DNA of 16,692 bases from Candidatus Cloacimonadota bacterium (lineage in GTDB: Bacteria > Cloacimonadota > Cloacimonadia > Cloacimonadales > Cloacimonadaceae), in contig VGPI01000020.1 in the NCBI GenBank assembly GCA_016875595.1, positions 1 to 16,692 on the forward strand, in the 5' to 3' direction. A program made the position numbers and the translations under genes. Within the stretch, counting starts at the first letter, position 1. Each line of letters opens with the position of its first letter. Below, one piece after another: positions 1 through 7,468 of this stretch. The notes below the pieces were generated by a model, which ran no database searches, was not told where the DNA came from, and saw nothing but the letters and a program-made list of their open reading frames with translations.

Positions 1-1
1 A

Positions 2-991
2 GCCGTCCCCTTAGCCACCAAGACCGCTATCCTCAGCCGTCTTGCCGATGTGGTCAAACTACACAATTTCGAGCTTTACGGCACCTTTATCTGCAATCAT
101 ACGATCAGCCATCTGATCAACAGTAACGGCTTGGATAAGGAGTCCGCCGGTTCACCCATTTATTTCGAGGTCAAAGCCGTGCACAACGAATCCCAGATCA
201 CGGTGCTGGAGACCTTCGGCGGGGAGGATTTCAACCGCTTTGACGAAGCGGACTTTACTCATCGGCTACTCCGGAAGATCGCCTATTGTGCCAATGATGT
301 AGTGGACGTGGAGCCTGGTGAATATACTGTGATCTTCGCCCCGCGCTGTGTCGCCGAATTAGCTCAATACCTTGCTTATGGGATGACCGCCTGGAGCTTG
401 GATCAGCATCGAAGTTACTTTGAAGGCAAAACCGGAGAACAGGTATTTCCCGAGCTGGTCACGATCACCGATGACCCCAACGACCCGGATGTGATCCTAT
501 TCGATTACAACGGTGAAGGTCACCTCTACCAAAAACTCGACCTGATCGACCGTGGCGTATTCAAACACTTCATGTGCAACAAATACTACTCTTACAAGAC
601 CGGCTTGGAAAACAATGGCAATTCCGCCAATTGCCTGGTCGTCAAGGGCGGCAGTGAGGATTTGGAAAGCATGATCGCCGGTATAGGGCGGGGTTTGTAT
701 GTCTCCAGCTTGCATTACGTTAATTTCATCAATCCCAAGGAGACCTCGGTGACCGGATTGACCCGCGACGGCACTTTCCTGATCGAAAACGGCAGGATCA
801 CTAAGGTGGTCAATAGCTTGCGCTTTACGGACAAGATCGTGCGCATCTTCCAGAACATAGCCGCTCTCGAAAATAAGAGCTTTACCACACCGTTCTCCCA
901 AAACTATGATCAATTCGGTATTGAAGCCGTCAAATCGCCCCATGCCAAGGTCTTGGGATTCAACATCACGTCTTCCACCAAAACCATCTGA
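2..991 (+). CDS. pmbA: TldE/PmbA-family protease subunit, 5' end missing
   Basis: The reading frame is open from the first complete codon at base 2, so the start lies upstream of the window; a GTG at 50 is only an internal valine. About 329 residues are visible, against roughly 430-450 for the family, so around 100 N-terminal residues are missing. The C-terminal part has family features, such as the GLTRDGTFLIENGRI stretch and a run of Asp-rich turns near TITDDPNDPD. No HExxxH motif is present, as expected for the non-catalytic TldE/PmbA partner. In other bacteria TldE forms a heterodimer with TldD that degrades unfolded peptides and trims leader peptides of modified peptides such as microcin B17; it is cytoplasmic. 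The stop codon is 12 nt before the ATG of tldD, so the two are surely one operon. Assignment of the family is firm; the natural substrate here is unknown. Confidence 0.88.
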   Translation, partial: AVPLATKTAILSRLADVVKLHNFELYGTFICNHTISHLINSNGLDKESAGSPIYFEVKAVHNESQITVLETFGGEDFNRFDEADFTHRLLRKIAYCANDVVDVEPGEYTVIFAPRCVAELAQYLAYGMTAWSLDQHRSYFEGKTGEQVFPELVTITDDPNDPDVILFDYNGEGHLYQKLDLIDRGVFKHFMCNKYYSYKTGLENNGNSANCLVVKGGSEDLESMIAGIGRGLYVSSLHYVNFINPKETSVTGLTRDGTFLIENGRITKVVNSLRFTDKIVRIFQNIAALENKSFTTPFSQNYDQFGIEAVKSPHAKVLGFNITSSTKTI

Positions 992-1003
992 TGAGGTAAA
1001 ATC

Positions 1004-2443
1004 ATGGAACTATTGATCAAAAGCACCATAGAAAAGCTCAGTACTACCGGCATTACTTTTGCCGATGTCCGCATCACGGTTACCGACAGCGAAGGGATCT
1101 ATTTTCAGGATGGCAACCTCCGCAGTTTTGGCAGCAGCATGGATTCCCAGGCGATCGGTATCCGCGTCCTCATCAATGGCTGTTGGGGTTTTGCCGGATC
1201 CCGTCAAGTAAAAGCAAACCATATCGATCGCCTGATCGCCCGCGCCATTGATAATGCCCGTCACGGCAGCCGGTTTGTCAACAAACCCGTCACTTTCGAT
1301 CCATTGCCCGCCACCATAAGTGAATTCCATCACCGCCCTGAGATCGACCCCTTTCGAATGGACAAAGCGGAGAAGCTGGATTATCTGGGAAAACTGGCCC
1401 AGACGATCAAACCCAAAGACCAGATCGTCTTCTCCAGCGTCTCCGCCAGTTTTGTCAGACAGGAGAAGTTCTATGCCAATACCGAAGGCACCTACACGCA
1501 TTTTTCCTGTTACAACACCGATCCCTCCATGCGTGTGGTGTCATCCGACGGCGCTAAGATCCAGGAAAGAAGCTGGCCGGGTGATATGTCCGCCGGACGA
1601 GGGGGCTTTGAGCTCTTTTACCAACACGCTTTTGAAAGTAATACCGGACGTATCATCAAAGAAGCGACCGATCTGCTCAGCGCTCCCGTCATCGAGGACG
1701 AGAAGGCGGATATCATCATCGGCAACAGTCAATTGGCGCTGCAACTTCACGAATCGGTAGGTCACGCCACGGAAGCCGACCGGATCTTCGGCATGGAGAT
1801 CTCTTATGCCGGCAAGACCTTCATCAAACCCGCTATGCTCGGCAAATACCAATATGGCTCGGAGATCGTCAATATCTACAGCGACAGCACTGATCCCGCG
1901 GCTATGGGACAGCAACCCGTGGATGACGAAGGTGTGCCCGCCGGCAGAACCGATATCATCAAGGACGGCATCCTCGTCAATCAACAGACCTCGCGTCAGA
2001 TCGCCAAACTGCTCGGACTGGAGCCCAGTTCCAATATGAAGGCATCCTATGCCGATGATTTCCCGCTCATCCGCATGACCAATTTCTGTCTCGCTCCCGG
2101 TAGAGGCACTCTTGCCGATCTGATCGCCGATACCGAATATGGCTATCTGGTTGATTACACCAAGACCTGGTCGATCGATGACAACCGTAATAACTTCCAG
2201 TTCACCACTGAGATTGGATGGAAGATCGTAAACGGCAAGATCACCGGCATCGTCAAGGAGCCCACTTACTACGGTATTACCAAGGACTTCTGGAACGCCT
2301 GCGACCGCATCTGCGGTCCTGAGGAATGGACTTACCGCGGTACTTTCTTCTGTGGCAAAGGCGAGCCCGGACAGGCGATGCAACTATCACACGGCGTTGC
2401 TCCTGCCCGGTTCCGCAATATCAACGTCAAAGTAAATATCTGA
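1004..2443 (+). CDS. tldD: TldD metalloprotease, catalytic subunit of TldDE
   Basis: The protein has 479 residues, the usual TldD length. The metal-binding motif HESVGH occupies residues 249-254 (HExxxH), and a conserved Cys at residue 450 in a CGKGEPGQ context near the C-terminus matches the third zinc ligand known in TldD. The N-terminal half has the usual family opening with an EGIYFQDG strand and DARHG-like helix. The ATG at 1004 is preceded by GAGGT at 993-997, six bases away, and follows the pmbA stop by 12 nt, so translation is probably coupled. Together the pair would form the cytoplasmic TldDE protease. No precursor peptide or modification enzyme of a ribosomally made peptide is visible nearby, so the role may be general peptide turnover. 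An intrinsic terminator follows 70 nt downstream, which marks the operon end. Confidence 0.95.
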   Translation: MELLIKSTIEKLSTTGITFADVRITVTDSEGIYFQDGNLRSFGSSMDSQAIGIRVLINGCWGFAGSRQVKANHIDRLIARAIDNARHGSRFVNKPVTFDPLPATISEFHHRPEIDPFRMDKAEKLDYLGKLAQTIKPKDQIVFSSVSASFVRQEKFYANTEGTYTHFSCYNTDPSMRVVSSDGAKIQERSWPGDMSAGRGGFELFYQHAFESNTGRIIKEATDLLSAPVIEDEKADIIIGNSQLALQLHESVGHATEADRIFGMEISYAGKTFIKPAMLGKYQYGSEIVNIYSDSTDPAAMGQQPVDDEGVPAGRTDIIKDGILVNQQTSRQIAKLLGLEPSSNMKASYADDFPLIRMTNFCLAPGRGTLADLIADTEYGYLVDYTKTWSIDDNRNNFQFTTEIGWKIVNGKITGIVKEPTYYGITKDFWNACDRICGPEEWTYRGTFFCGKGEPGQAMQLSHGVAPARFRNINVKVNI

Positions 2444-2512
2444 TCCCATATCGCTGGAGATGAGTTTCAACCGGGCAGCGAGCTACTGCTCGATTTCATG
2501 GAAACAAAATCT

Positions 2513-2544
2513 GGGGTTGACTGCAGTTAACCCCTGATTTTTTT
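2513..2544 (+). terminator. Intrinsic terminator of pmbA-tldD
   Basis: GGGGTTGAC at 2513-2521 pairs with GTTAACCCC at 2526-2534 (nine pairs, one of them G-U) around the loop TGCA, followed by a seven-T run at 2538-2544. This is a clear Rho-independent terminator placed 70 nt after the tldD stop. Confidence 0.88.
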
Positions 2545-2680
2545 AGGTTGTAACAATACGCCACTTCTCCGTCCGATGGTGGCTTGACTCACCCTTGATG
2601 ATTGTAACGATCTCATCGAAACAGCCGGAATATCTTGACAAAAAACCGGACTTGCAAATCAGGGTGAGCGTAAGAGGTAA

Positions 2681-2686
2681 TATAAT
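2681..2686 (+). promoter_or_regulatory. Candidate -10 box of the nadC leader
   Basis: A perfect TATAAT lies about 100 nt upstream of the nadC start. A matching -35 at 16-18 nt is not recognisable (the nearest TTGACA ends 40 nt upstream), so the promoter is tentative. Transcription from here would begin near 2693 and make a leader of about 90 nt that includes the hairpin at 2736-2771. Confidence 0.35.
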
Positions 2687-2735
2687 GTGTGATTACGTGT
2701 GCAGAAAAACGGACACGAGTTATAAAGAGATAGAT

Positions 2736-2771
2736 AAAGAGCATTTGCGATCTGCAAGTGCTCTTTTTTTT
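2736..2771 (+). terminator. Leader terminator/attenuator hairpin before nadC
   Basis: Bases 2738-2748 pair with 2754-2764 (eleven pairs, one T-G) around the loop GATCT, and A-T pairs at the base can lengthen the stem. The 3' arm runs into eight Ts (2764-2771). The ribosome site GGAGG (2776-2780) and nadC start (2786) follow immediately, so full termination here would block nadC expression. A short upstream TGCAGA (2700-2705) is complementary to TCTGCA (2751-2756) in the loop and 3' arm, giving a possible, but short, competing pairing. Either attenuation or the end of a small transcript is possible. Confidence 0.72.
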
Positions 2772-2785
2772 ACCCGGAGGCAGCT

Positions 2786-3607
2786 GTGACAAGCGAGCAA
2801 CTAATACACCTAACTCTCGAAGAAGACATCGGTTACGGTGATATAACCACGAGATTTCTGGAACTGGAGATCAAACCAGTCAGCGCTTTCATGATCGCCA
2901 AGGCAGAGGGGGTTCTTGCCGGTGTAGATGTGGTGATGACCGTCTTTCGCATGGTCGATTCCACCTCCCGTATCACGATTTACAAAAAGGATGGAGATCC
3001 GGTTAAAGCTGGCAATGAGATCATGCGAATCGAGGGCAATGCCACAGCTATCCTATCGGCAGAACGCACCGCTCTGAATTTCTTGCAGCATTTAAGCGGT
3101 ATCGCCACCAAAACCCGCCGGATGGTGGATCTGATCTCCGGAACGAAAGCAAAACTCCTGGATACCCGTAAAACAACACCGCTCATGCGTGTACTTGAGA
3201 AACAGGCAGTGTGCATTGGAGGCGGCTATAATCACCGCATGGGGTTGTATGATATGGTCATGCTCAAGGAAAATCATATCCGGGCAACAGGATCCATCAC
3301 TGAAGCTGTACGGCGCATAAAAGGAAAAAACACAACCTACAAAATTGAAGTGGAAGTGACCAATCTGGATGAACTGGACGAAGCTATTGCTGCCGGTGTT
3401 GATCGAGTGATGCTGGACAATATGGACATTACTCAGATCAAGACTGCTGCCAGAAGATATGGCAGGAAGGTGGAACTGGAGGTCTCCGGTGGCGTTACCG
3501 AAGATAATATCCTCCATTATGCCAAAACCGGTGTTCACTTCATCTCCTGCGGAGCTTTGACCCACAGTGTCAAAGCCCTCGATATCAGTTTGCTTTTTAA
3601 GGAGTGA
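2786..3607 (+). CDS. nadC: Nicotinate-nucleotide pyrophosphorylase (quinolinate phosphoribosyltransferase)
   Basis: NadC joins quinolinate and phosphoribosyl pyrophosphate to form nicotinate mononucleotide with loss of CO2, the step that completes de novo NAD ring synthesis in the cytoplasm. The 273-residue length is typical. Family signatures are all present: SAERTALNFLQHLSGIAT (91-108), DTRKTTP (126-132), the GGGYNHRMGLYDMVMLKENH block (145-164), and EVSGG (232-236) before the C-terminal phosphate-binding turn. The start is GTG at 2786, five bases after a good GGAGG at 2776-2780; no better ATG exists. The gene is followed after three bases by the zinc-ribbon gene. No nadA or nadB is in the window. 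The terminator hairpin directly upstream suggests that its transcription is controlled by attenuation, which is an inference. Confidence 0.96.
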   Translation: MTSEQLIHLTLEEDIGYGDITTRFLELEIKPVSAFMIAKAEGVLAGVDVVMTVFRMVDSTSRITIYKKDGDPVKAGNEIMRIEGNATAILSAERTALNFLQHLSGIATKTRRMVDLISGTKAKLLDTRKTTPLMRVLEKQAVCIGGGYNHRMGLYDMVMLKENHIRATGSITEAVRRIKGKNTTYKIEVEVTNLDELDEAIAAGVDRVMLDNMDITQIKTAARRYGRKVELEVSGGVTEDNILHYAKTGVHFISCGALTHSVKALDISLLFKE

Positions 3608-3610
3608 ACC

Positions 3611-4330
3611 ATGGTAGAACAACTCAAGACACTTGCCCGGATGCAACTGCTGGATGATCAGATCGGAAAATTCAAACACCTGCAACTGGAATTACCTAAA
3701 CAACTGAACAACCTCATCGACGCCGTGGATCAGGCACAAGTGCAACTCCTGGAATCTGAAACGCACCGTTCCCAGATCGTAAAGAAAATCAAATCCCTTG
3801 AACTGGAAATCAAACAGCACAATGACCAGATCAAGAAATACTCCGGACAACTCTCCGAGATCAAGACCAACAAGGAATACAAGGCACTGAATAGCGAGAT
3901 CGCCTATCTCAAGACCAAGATTTCCGATATCGAAAGCATCATCCTGGAGCTGATGGACCAGGAAGCCCTATTCAAACAACAGGTGGACAAAGACAAAGCC
4001 GTTTTGGAAGAGGCGGAAAAACACAAACGGGAAAAAGAGGGCGACCTCAGAAGACAGATCGATGCCCTCGAAAAACAGATCGAGGAAACCCGAAGTGCCC
4101 GTAATGAAATGGCTCTGACTCTGCCCGTCAATGTCATCAAACACTATGGCTCTCTGATCAAGCACAAGAATAATCAAGCCATTGCCTACAATAATGCTGG
4201 TGCTTGCAGTGGCTGCGGGATGGTCCTCAGGCAACAGATCAGAATCGAGCTCCAGCTCCGCAAAAAAATCATTACCTGCGAGAGTTGCAGCCGCATTCTG
4301 CTCGACTACTTTGATACGCTGGAGCAATAA
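3611..4330 (+). CDS. Coiled-coil protein with C-terminal C4 zinc ribbon
   Basis: The 239-residue protein is mostly a long, charged helical coiled coil (about residues 1-180, rich in Glu, Lys and Gln) ending in a C4 zinc ribbon with CSGC (199-202) and CESC (223-226). This is the architecture of the widespread DUF164/zf-RING_7 family, which includes chlamydial CT398 (CdsZ). Family members are thought to be cytoplasmic scaffold or nucleic-acid-interacting proteins; no enzymatic function is established and I infer none. The ATG at 3611 has GGAG at 3600-3603 and lies three bases after the nadC stop, so it is co-transcribed with nadC. Its stop codon (4328-4330) sits just outside the 3' end of the convergent rnpB gene. 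Confidence 0.85.
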   Translation: MVEQLKTLARMQLLDDQIGKFKHLQLELPKQLNNLIDAVDQAQVQLLESETHRSQIVKKIKSLELEIKQHNDQIKKYSGQLSEIKTNKEYKALNSEIAYLKTKISDIESIILELMDQEALFKQQVDKDKAVLEEAEKHKREKEGDLRRQIDALEKQIEETRSARNEMALTLPVNVIKHYGSLIKHKNNQAIAYNNAGACSGCGMVLRQQIRIELQLRKKIITCESCSRILLDYFDTLEQ

Positions 4331-4334
4331 AAAC

Positions 4335-4713
4335 CCGGGGAAGCGCATAAGCCGGATTCTGTATCCTGTCTCGCAGGATGATGTCTATTCCTCTGGACCC
4401 TGCCTCACGGCAGGGTTCTTGCTGCCTACCCGAAAGCATACTGGCGCGGGCAGCGCTGAGCTTTCCTATTTGGCATTGCACCGGATAAGGCATTCCTGGC
4501 TATCTCCGTTACCGGAGATACCGGTGGTCTCTTACACCGCCATTTCACCCTTGCCCCAGAAAATCCACTGCGATAGCAATGTCTGATCAGAGGCGGTTTG
4601 TTTCTGTGGAGCTGGCTCTGCATTGCTGCAGCTTCCCGTTAGGAAGTATCCCGCCCTGTGGTGTCCGGACTTTCCTCACTGCTTACGTAGCGCAGACATC
4701 TGAGCTTCCCCGG
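4335..4713 (-). ncRNA. rnpB: RNase P RNA (bacterial type A-like)
   Basis: The minus strand carries the universal RNase P landmarks in order: GAGGAAAGTCCGGAC near the 5' end (about 4662-4676), AAGGGTGAAATGGCGG (about 4538-4553) with GTGTAAGAGACCACCGG following, and ACAGAATCCGGCTTAT near the 3' end (about 4347-4362). The terminal helix P1 is a perfect ten-pair stem between 4704-4713 and 4335-4344. The RNA is the catalytic part of RNase P, which removes 5' leaders from tRNA precursors. A run of five Ts on the minus strand follows directly after P1 (4329-4333). The gene converges on the zinc-ribbon gene. Ends are set by P1, so mature ends may differ by a few bases. Confidence 0.96.
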
Positions 4714-4722
4714 ATACGTGAC

Positions 4723-4750
4723 CATCTATAATCCACCTGTTCCATGTCAA
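4723..4750 (-). promoter_or_regulatory. Promoter of rnpB
   Basis: On the minus strand an exact TTGACA (4750-4745) is followed after 16 nt by TAGATG (4728-4723); an alternative -10, TATAGA, overlaps it at 14 nt spacing. The predicted start, about seven bases further, falls almost at the 5' end of the P1 helix, as expected for a stable RNA gene. Confidence 0.65.
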
Positions 4751-4757
4751 GCAGAAA

Positions 4758-4813
4758 AAGCGAATGAACTCGTGAAACTACTGGTATGACCCCCGTCTCC
4801 AGTTCATTCGCTT
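4758..4813. repeat. Inverted repeat with 13-bp arms next to rnpB
   Basis: AAGCGAATGAACT (4758-4770) is the exact reverse complement of AGTTCATTCGCTT (4801-4813), with 30 bases between. It lies just upstream of the rnpB promoter and next to the longer palindrome at 4829-4873. It may belong to a REP-like palindromic element; no transcription role is evident. Confidence 0.7.
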
Positions 4814-4828
4814 CGTTTTGGAGTCACC

Positions 4829-4873
4829 TTCGCCTCGAGATCGCCTCGAGACTCGAGGCGATCTCGAAGCGAA
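4829..4873. repeat. Long palindrome with 22-bp arms
   Basis: Bases 4829-4850 and 4852-4873 are reverse complements with one mismatch (4834/4868) around a single central base at 4851; the inner 15 bp (4836-4850 with 4852-4866) match perfectly and contain three CTCGAG/GAGATC-like units. An outer TCACCTT (4824-4830) also pairs with AAGGTGA (4900-4906). There is no T run, so it is not a classical terminator, although it lies about 120 nt after the 3' end of the HD-domain gene. Confidence 0.8.
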
Positions 4874-4990
4874 CCCGAAGCAAAAGCGAACCGGAGGATA
4901 AGGTGATCTGGTTGAACTTTCAGGTTGAAAAAAGGTGATACGACAGCTAAGAACACTGGATCAGTCGTTAATCAGGGGGAAGGTAAGTGC

Positions 4991-5797
4991 TCACAGATAG
5001 CGTAGCATCTCGCGGTCGATCACTCCGGCATAGAGTTCGATATAGGGTTTGACGGGGCTGATCTGGATCTTGGGGAAGAAGACCTCTTCGACCTGGAAGA
5101 AGCCGACGGAGGCATTCATTTCGACGGTGATATTGATGGGTTTCTCCAGTCCCTTGCCGATCTTGACGCGTTGGATGGCACTGGCGGAGGTGCGATGGAT
5201 GTCTCCCACCTTTGGTTCGGAGGATAGAATTGTAGGGATGCGGGCGCGTCCCTGTTCCATATCGCTGCCATCTCCGATCAAGACCAGTCCGGCTTCGAGG
5301 GAGTGGATGCGGCGGGTTGCCATGTGTCCGAAGATACCTTCCACCGCAATGGCTTGTATTGCGACCTTGATCATTGTGTCCTGATCCGTATATGCGGCAG
5401 CTAAGACCTTGTCGATAAAGGGGATCGCCATCTGGATACTGAGGTATTCATGTTTTTCACGGGTCACTGCCATGCCCAAGTCGTGCAGGAGCGATGCGAG
5501 AATCACGGCGATCAATGAATCCTCGGCATTACCCACTTTCTCCTTTTCGAGGTTCATGGCAATGCCGGCATCACTGAGTAATTTGAACATCTTGATCGTA
5601 TTGAGGGTCGCCTTGCGCATGTGTACCGGTCCGTGGTCATTATAGCCAAGGCGCTTGATCGAGACGACATTGGCATATTCCTGCATCGCTTGCAGTTGCA
5701 TATCGTCAAAGAGCATTTGGGTGGCAGAAAGTGCCTTGCCTTCCAGCAATTTGAGGATGCGCTCCTCGAGCCGGATTTGTTTAGCTGATTTATTCAC
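4991..5797 (-). CDS. HD-domain metal-dependent phosphohydrolase-like protein
   Basis: The 268-residue protein has an HD domain: NDHGPVHMRK with H55 and H59, the HD doublet H105-D106 in LLHDLGM, a further H116 in REKHEYLS, and an Asp-rich stretch IGDGSDMEQGRARIP in the second half. This fits a divalent-metal phosphohydrolase of nucleotides or phosphoproteins, although the last ligand cannot be fixed by eye. The C-terminal 70 residues form a beta-rich extension that I do not recognise. The start is GTG at 5797, with GGAG seven bases upstream, and overlaps the stop of the MutS-like gene by 8 nt, so the two are translationally coupled. No signal peptide or membrane segment is seen. The coupling implies a joint task with the ATPase. 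Substrate unknown. Confidence 0.8.
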   Translation of the reverse strand: MNKSAKQIRLEERILKLLEGKALSATQMLFDDMQLQAMQEYANVVSIKRLGYNDHGPVHMRKATLNTIKMFKLLSDAGIAMNLEKEKVGNAEDSLIAVILASLLHDLGMAVTREKHEYLSIQMAIPFIDKVLAAAYTDQDTMIKVAIQAIAVEGIFGHMATRRIHSLEAGLVLIGDGSDMEQGRARIPTILSSEPKVGDIHRTSASAIQRVKIGKGLEKPINITVEMNASVGFFQVEEVFFPKIQISPVKPYIELYAGVIDREMLRYL

Positions 5798-7382
5798 TTT
5801 GTATCTCCAGTGGGTTGATTAATTCCGCCGGCATGCCCAGGATCCGGGCGATGCGGAGGGCGCAGCGAGGTGGTAATTTGCCGCGGGGAAGGCGAATGAT
5901 CTTATAATCCATTGCCTGATTGAGGAGTTTGAGCCGTTTTTCCAGATCCGCCTTTGTCATCTCATCCCCTTGGTCAAACCAGTTATCAGCAATACCTTTG
6001 ATCGCATAGCAGGCAACGTCTTCCAGCATAGCCGGCGCATTGAAATGGGTGGCACTGAAGACCAGGCAATCCACCCGCTTCAGATATTCCAGCACCGCAG
6101 CAGCGATCTGCTCACCTTCAACAGGATTGGTACCCTTGGCAAATTCATCTAAGAGGACAAGCCCCCTGCCCGTTTGAGCCAGAGCACGGTTAAAAGACAC
6201 GATCTCGCGGGCAAAACTGCTCAGATTCTCATCGGTAGTGTCGTCCTGATTGTACCAGATCCAGTCGAAGAGCGGTAGTTTGGCACTTCGACAAGGCACC
6301 GGGACGGCATAGGATGCCAGGCGATAGATCTGTCCCACTGTTTTGAGAGCCGTGGTTTTACCACCCATATTGGGACCGGTCAGGACGTTGATCCGGTCCG
6401 TAAGCTTGATCGATAATCGCTGATATCGCTGTCCTTTACTGAGGGCAAGATCGTGAACGGGAAGATTGACCGCTTCATCGAGAATGATCTCTAGCTTCTC
6501 ATGTATTTGTGGAATAGAGCAATGACGCTCAACGCCAAACCTGGCGCAGGCAAACTCCCAGTCCAAAGCAGCGATGATGTCCTGCGCCTGGTTGAGTTTC
6601 TCCGACCAAGCTCTTACCTTGACTGTCAGATCTTCCAACACTTTGTTCTGAGCGTTGATCAGCTCTTCCTGCAAGCGGGCTATCTGATGCTTGTGATCCT
6701 GCATCGCTTCCGTCGGCGATAACGCAAACGTGATGTTAGCGAAGTTCTCATCGCTGATCTGATAGAATCCCGATGCGCTGATCGACGCCACCAGTTCCGT
6801 TTCCATCCGGGATAATACCATCTCTGCTTTTATTGTAGGGATCTGAAGCGCTTCGGATGCCTGCTGTAAACGCTCCGTGGATAGCTGATCAAGTGCACGA
6901 TGCGTCTGACTCAAATCCTCCAACACCTTGTTTAGTTCGACCGAATACACTCCACTGAGATGAAAGTGCGGCAAGCGCTTGCCTTCGGGATCCAGGATCC
7001 GGAAAAGCTCACTCAGATCAGGCAGGACATCCTTGGTGACAATCAGGAATTGCTGACTCAGGAGGCGGACTTTTTCGCTGAAATAGACAAATTCCTTGAT
7101 CTCATGACACTCGTGCAGAGCAAGCGGGGACGGCTCATCAGGATCGATCCTACGCACCGCTTTACAATGGGACAGATGATCCGCCAGCGCTGCCTTCCCG
7201 CTCTTCTGCTCCCGGCTAAATTGCATCAGATAGGCAATTCTTCCGTAAGCTGCCAGCGCCGTACCGATATCCTTCGGCTTAAACGGGGTCAGCTTGCGCT
7301 TGCAGGTTATGCCCAATTCACCGCAGGGCTCAATCTCGCTGAGGATCACATCCATCTTCAGTGTCCTGTCCGTTTGTGTCAT
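5790..7382 (-). CDS. MutS-domain-V ATPase, not a mismatch repair protein
   Basis: The 530-residue protein ends in a MutS-type ABC ATPase: Walker A GPNMGGKTT (336-344), the signature DDTTDENLSSFAREI (380-394), Walker B LVLLDE (408-413) followed by FAKGTNP, and the H-loop SATHFN (443-448). It lacks the N-terminal mismatch-binding FxE region of MutS and the Smr nuclease tail of MutS2. About 330 residues before it are helical, with a coiled-coil-like stretch near 225-270, as in the MutS lever and clamp. Similar stand-alone proteins include KamC, described as the ATPase of a lysine 5,6-aminomutase reactivase in amino-acid fermenters; that is my preferred, unproven, analogy. The start is ATG at 7382 with GGAG nine bases upstream; an in-frame TTG at 7397 lies ahead of that ribosome site and is unlikely. 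It overlaps the HD gene by 8 nt. Confidence 0.85.
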   Translation of the reverse strand: MTQTDRTLKMDVILSEIEPCGELGITCKRKLTPFKPKDIGTALAAYGRIAYLMQFSREQKSGKAALADHLSHCKAVRRIDPDEPSPLALHECHEIKEFVYFSEKVRLLSQQFLIVTKDVLPDLSELFRILDPEGKRLPHFHLSGVYSVELNKVLEDLSQTHRALDQLSTERLQQASEALQIPTIKAEMVLSRMETELVASISASGFYQISDENFANITFALSPTEAMQDHKHQIARLQEELINAQNKVLEDLTVKVRAWSEKLNQAQDIIAALDWEFACARFGVERHCSIPQIHEKLEIILDEAVNLPVHDLALSKGQRYQRLSIKLTDRINVLTGPNMGGKTTALKTVGQIYRLASYAVPVPCRSAKLPLFDWIWYNQDDTTDENLSSFAREIVSFNRALAQTGRGLVLLDEFAKGTNPVEGEQIAAAVLEYLKRVDCLVFSATHFNAPAMLEDVACYAIKGIADNWFDQGDEMTKADLEKRLKLLNQAMDYKIIRLPRGKLPPRCALRIARILGMPAELINPLEIQSE

Positions 7383-7413
7383 TACTGGCTTCTCCAATTC
7401 AGGTAATTGCCAT

Positions 7414-7441
7414 ACGATATTTGATATCGGGCTGGTGTCAA
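7414..7441 (-). promoter_or_regulatory. Promoter of the MutS-like/HD operon
   Basis: On the minus strand TTGACA (7441-7436) is followed after 16 nt by TATCGT (7419-7414). Transcription would begin near 7407, about 25 nt before the ATG at 7382. It faces away from the nitroreductase promoter in the same gap. Confidence 0.6.
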
Positions 7442-7468
7442 TGATTATATTGGGTGTTTAGGCGTAAC

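Larger units (their letters stand above)
2444..2785. other. Intergenic stretch between tldD and nadC
   Basis: This 342-bp gap carries the tldD terminator (2513-2544), a TATAAT at 2681-2686, and a second strong terminator hairpin (2736-2771) just before the nadC ribosome site. The 2545-2680 part shows nothing I can name; an exact TTGACA at 2635-2640 has no -10 at a workable distance. An open frame of 64 codons that runs through the second hairpin into nadC has no visible ribosome site or recognisable product and I do not regard it as a gene. Confidence 0.6.

Noticed and set aside
1541..2383. 280-codon frame on the minus strand within tldD
   Set aside because: It is a mirror of the tldD codon pattern; tldD has strong motifs along its length and this frame has none.
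2635..2640. Exact TTGACA as -35 of nadC
   Set aside because: The hexamer 16-18 nt downstream (AATCAG region) is not a -10, and TATAAT is 40 nt away.
2595..2789. 64-codon frame between tldD and nadC, possible leader peptide
   Set aside because: No ribosome site, no recognisable product, and it reads through the terminator stem and into nadC.
4182..4623. Open frames across rnpB on both strands
   Set aside because: The region is explained by RNase P RNA landmarks and the end of the zinc-ribbon gene.
4758..4906. CRISPR-like repeats in the palindromic region
   Set aside because: The units are inverted, not direct, repeats with no regular spacers, and no cas genes are present.
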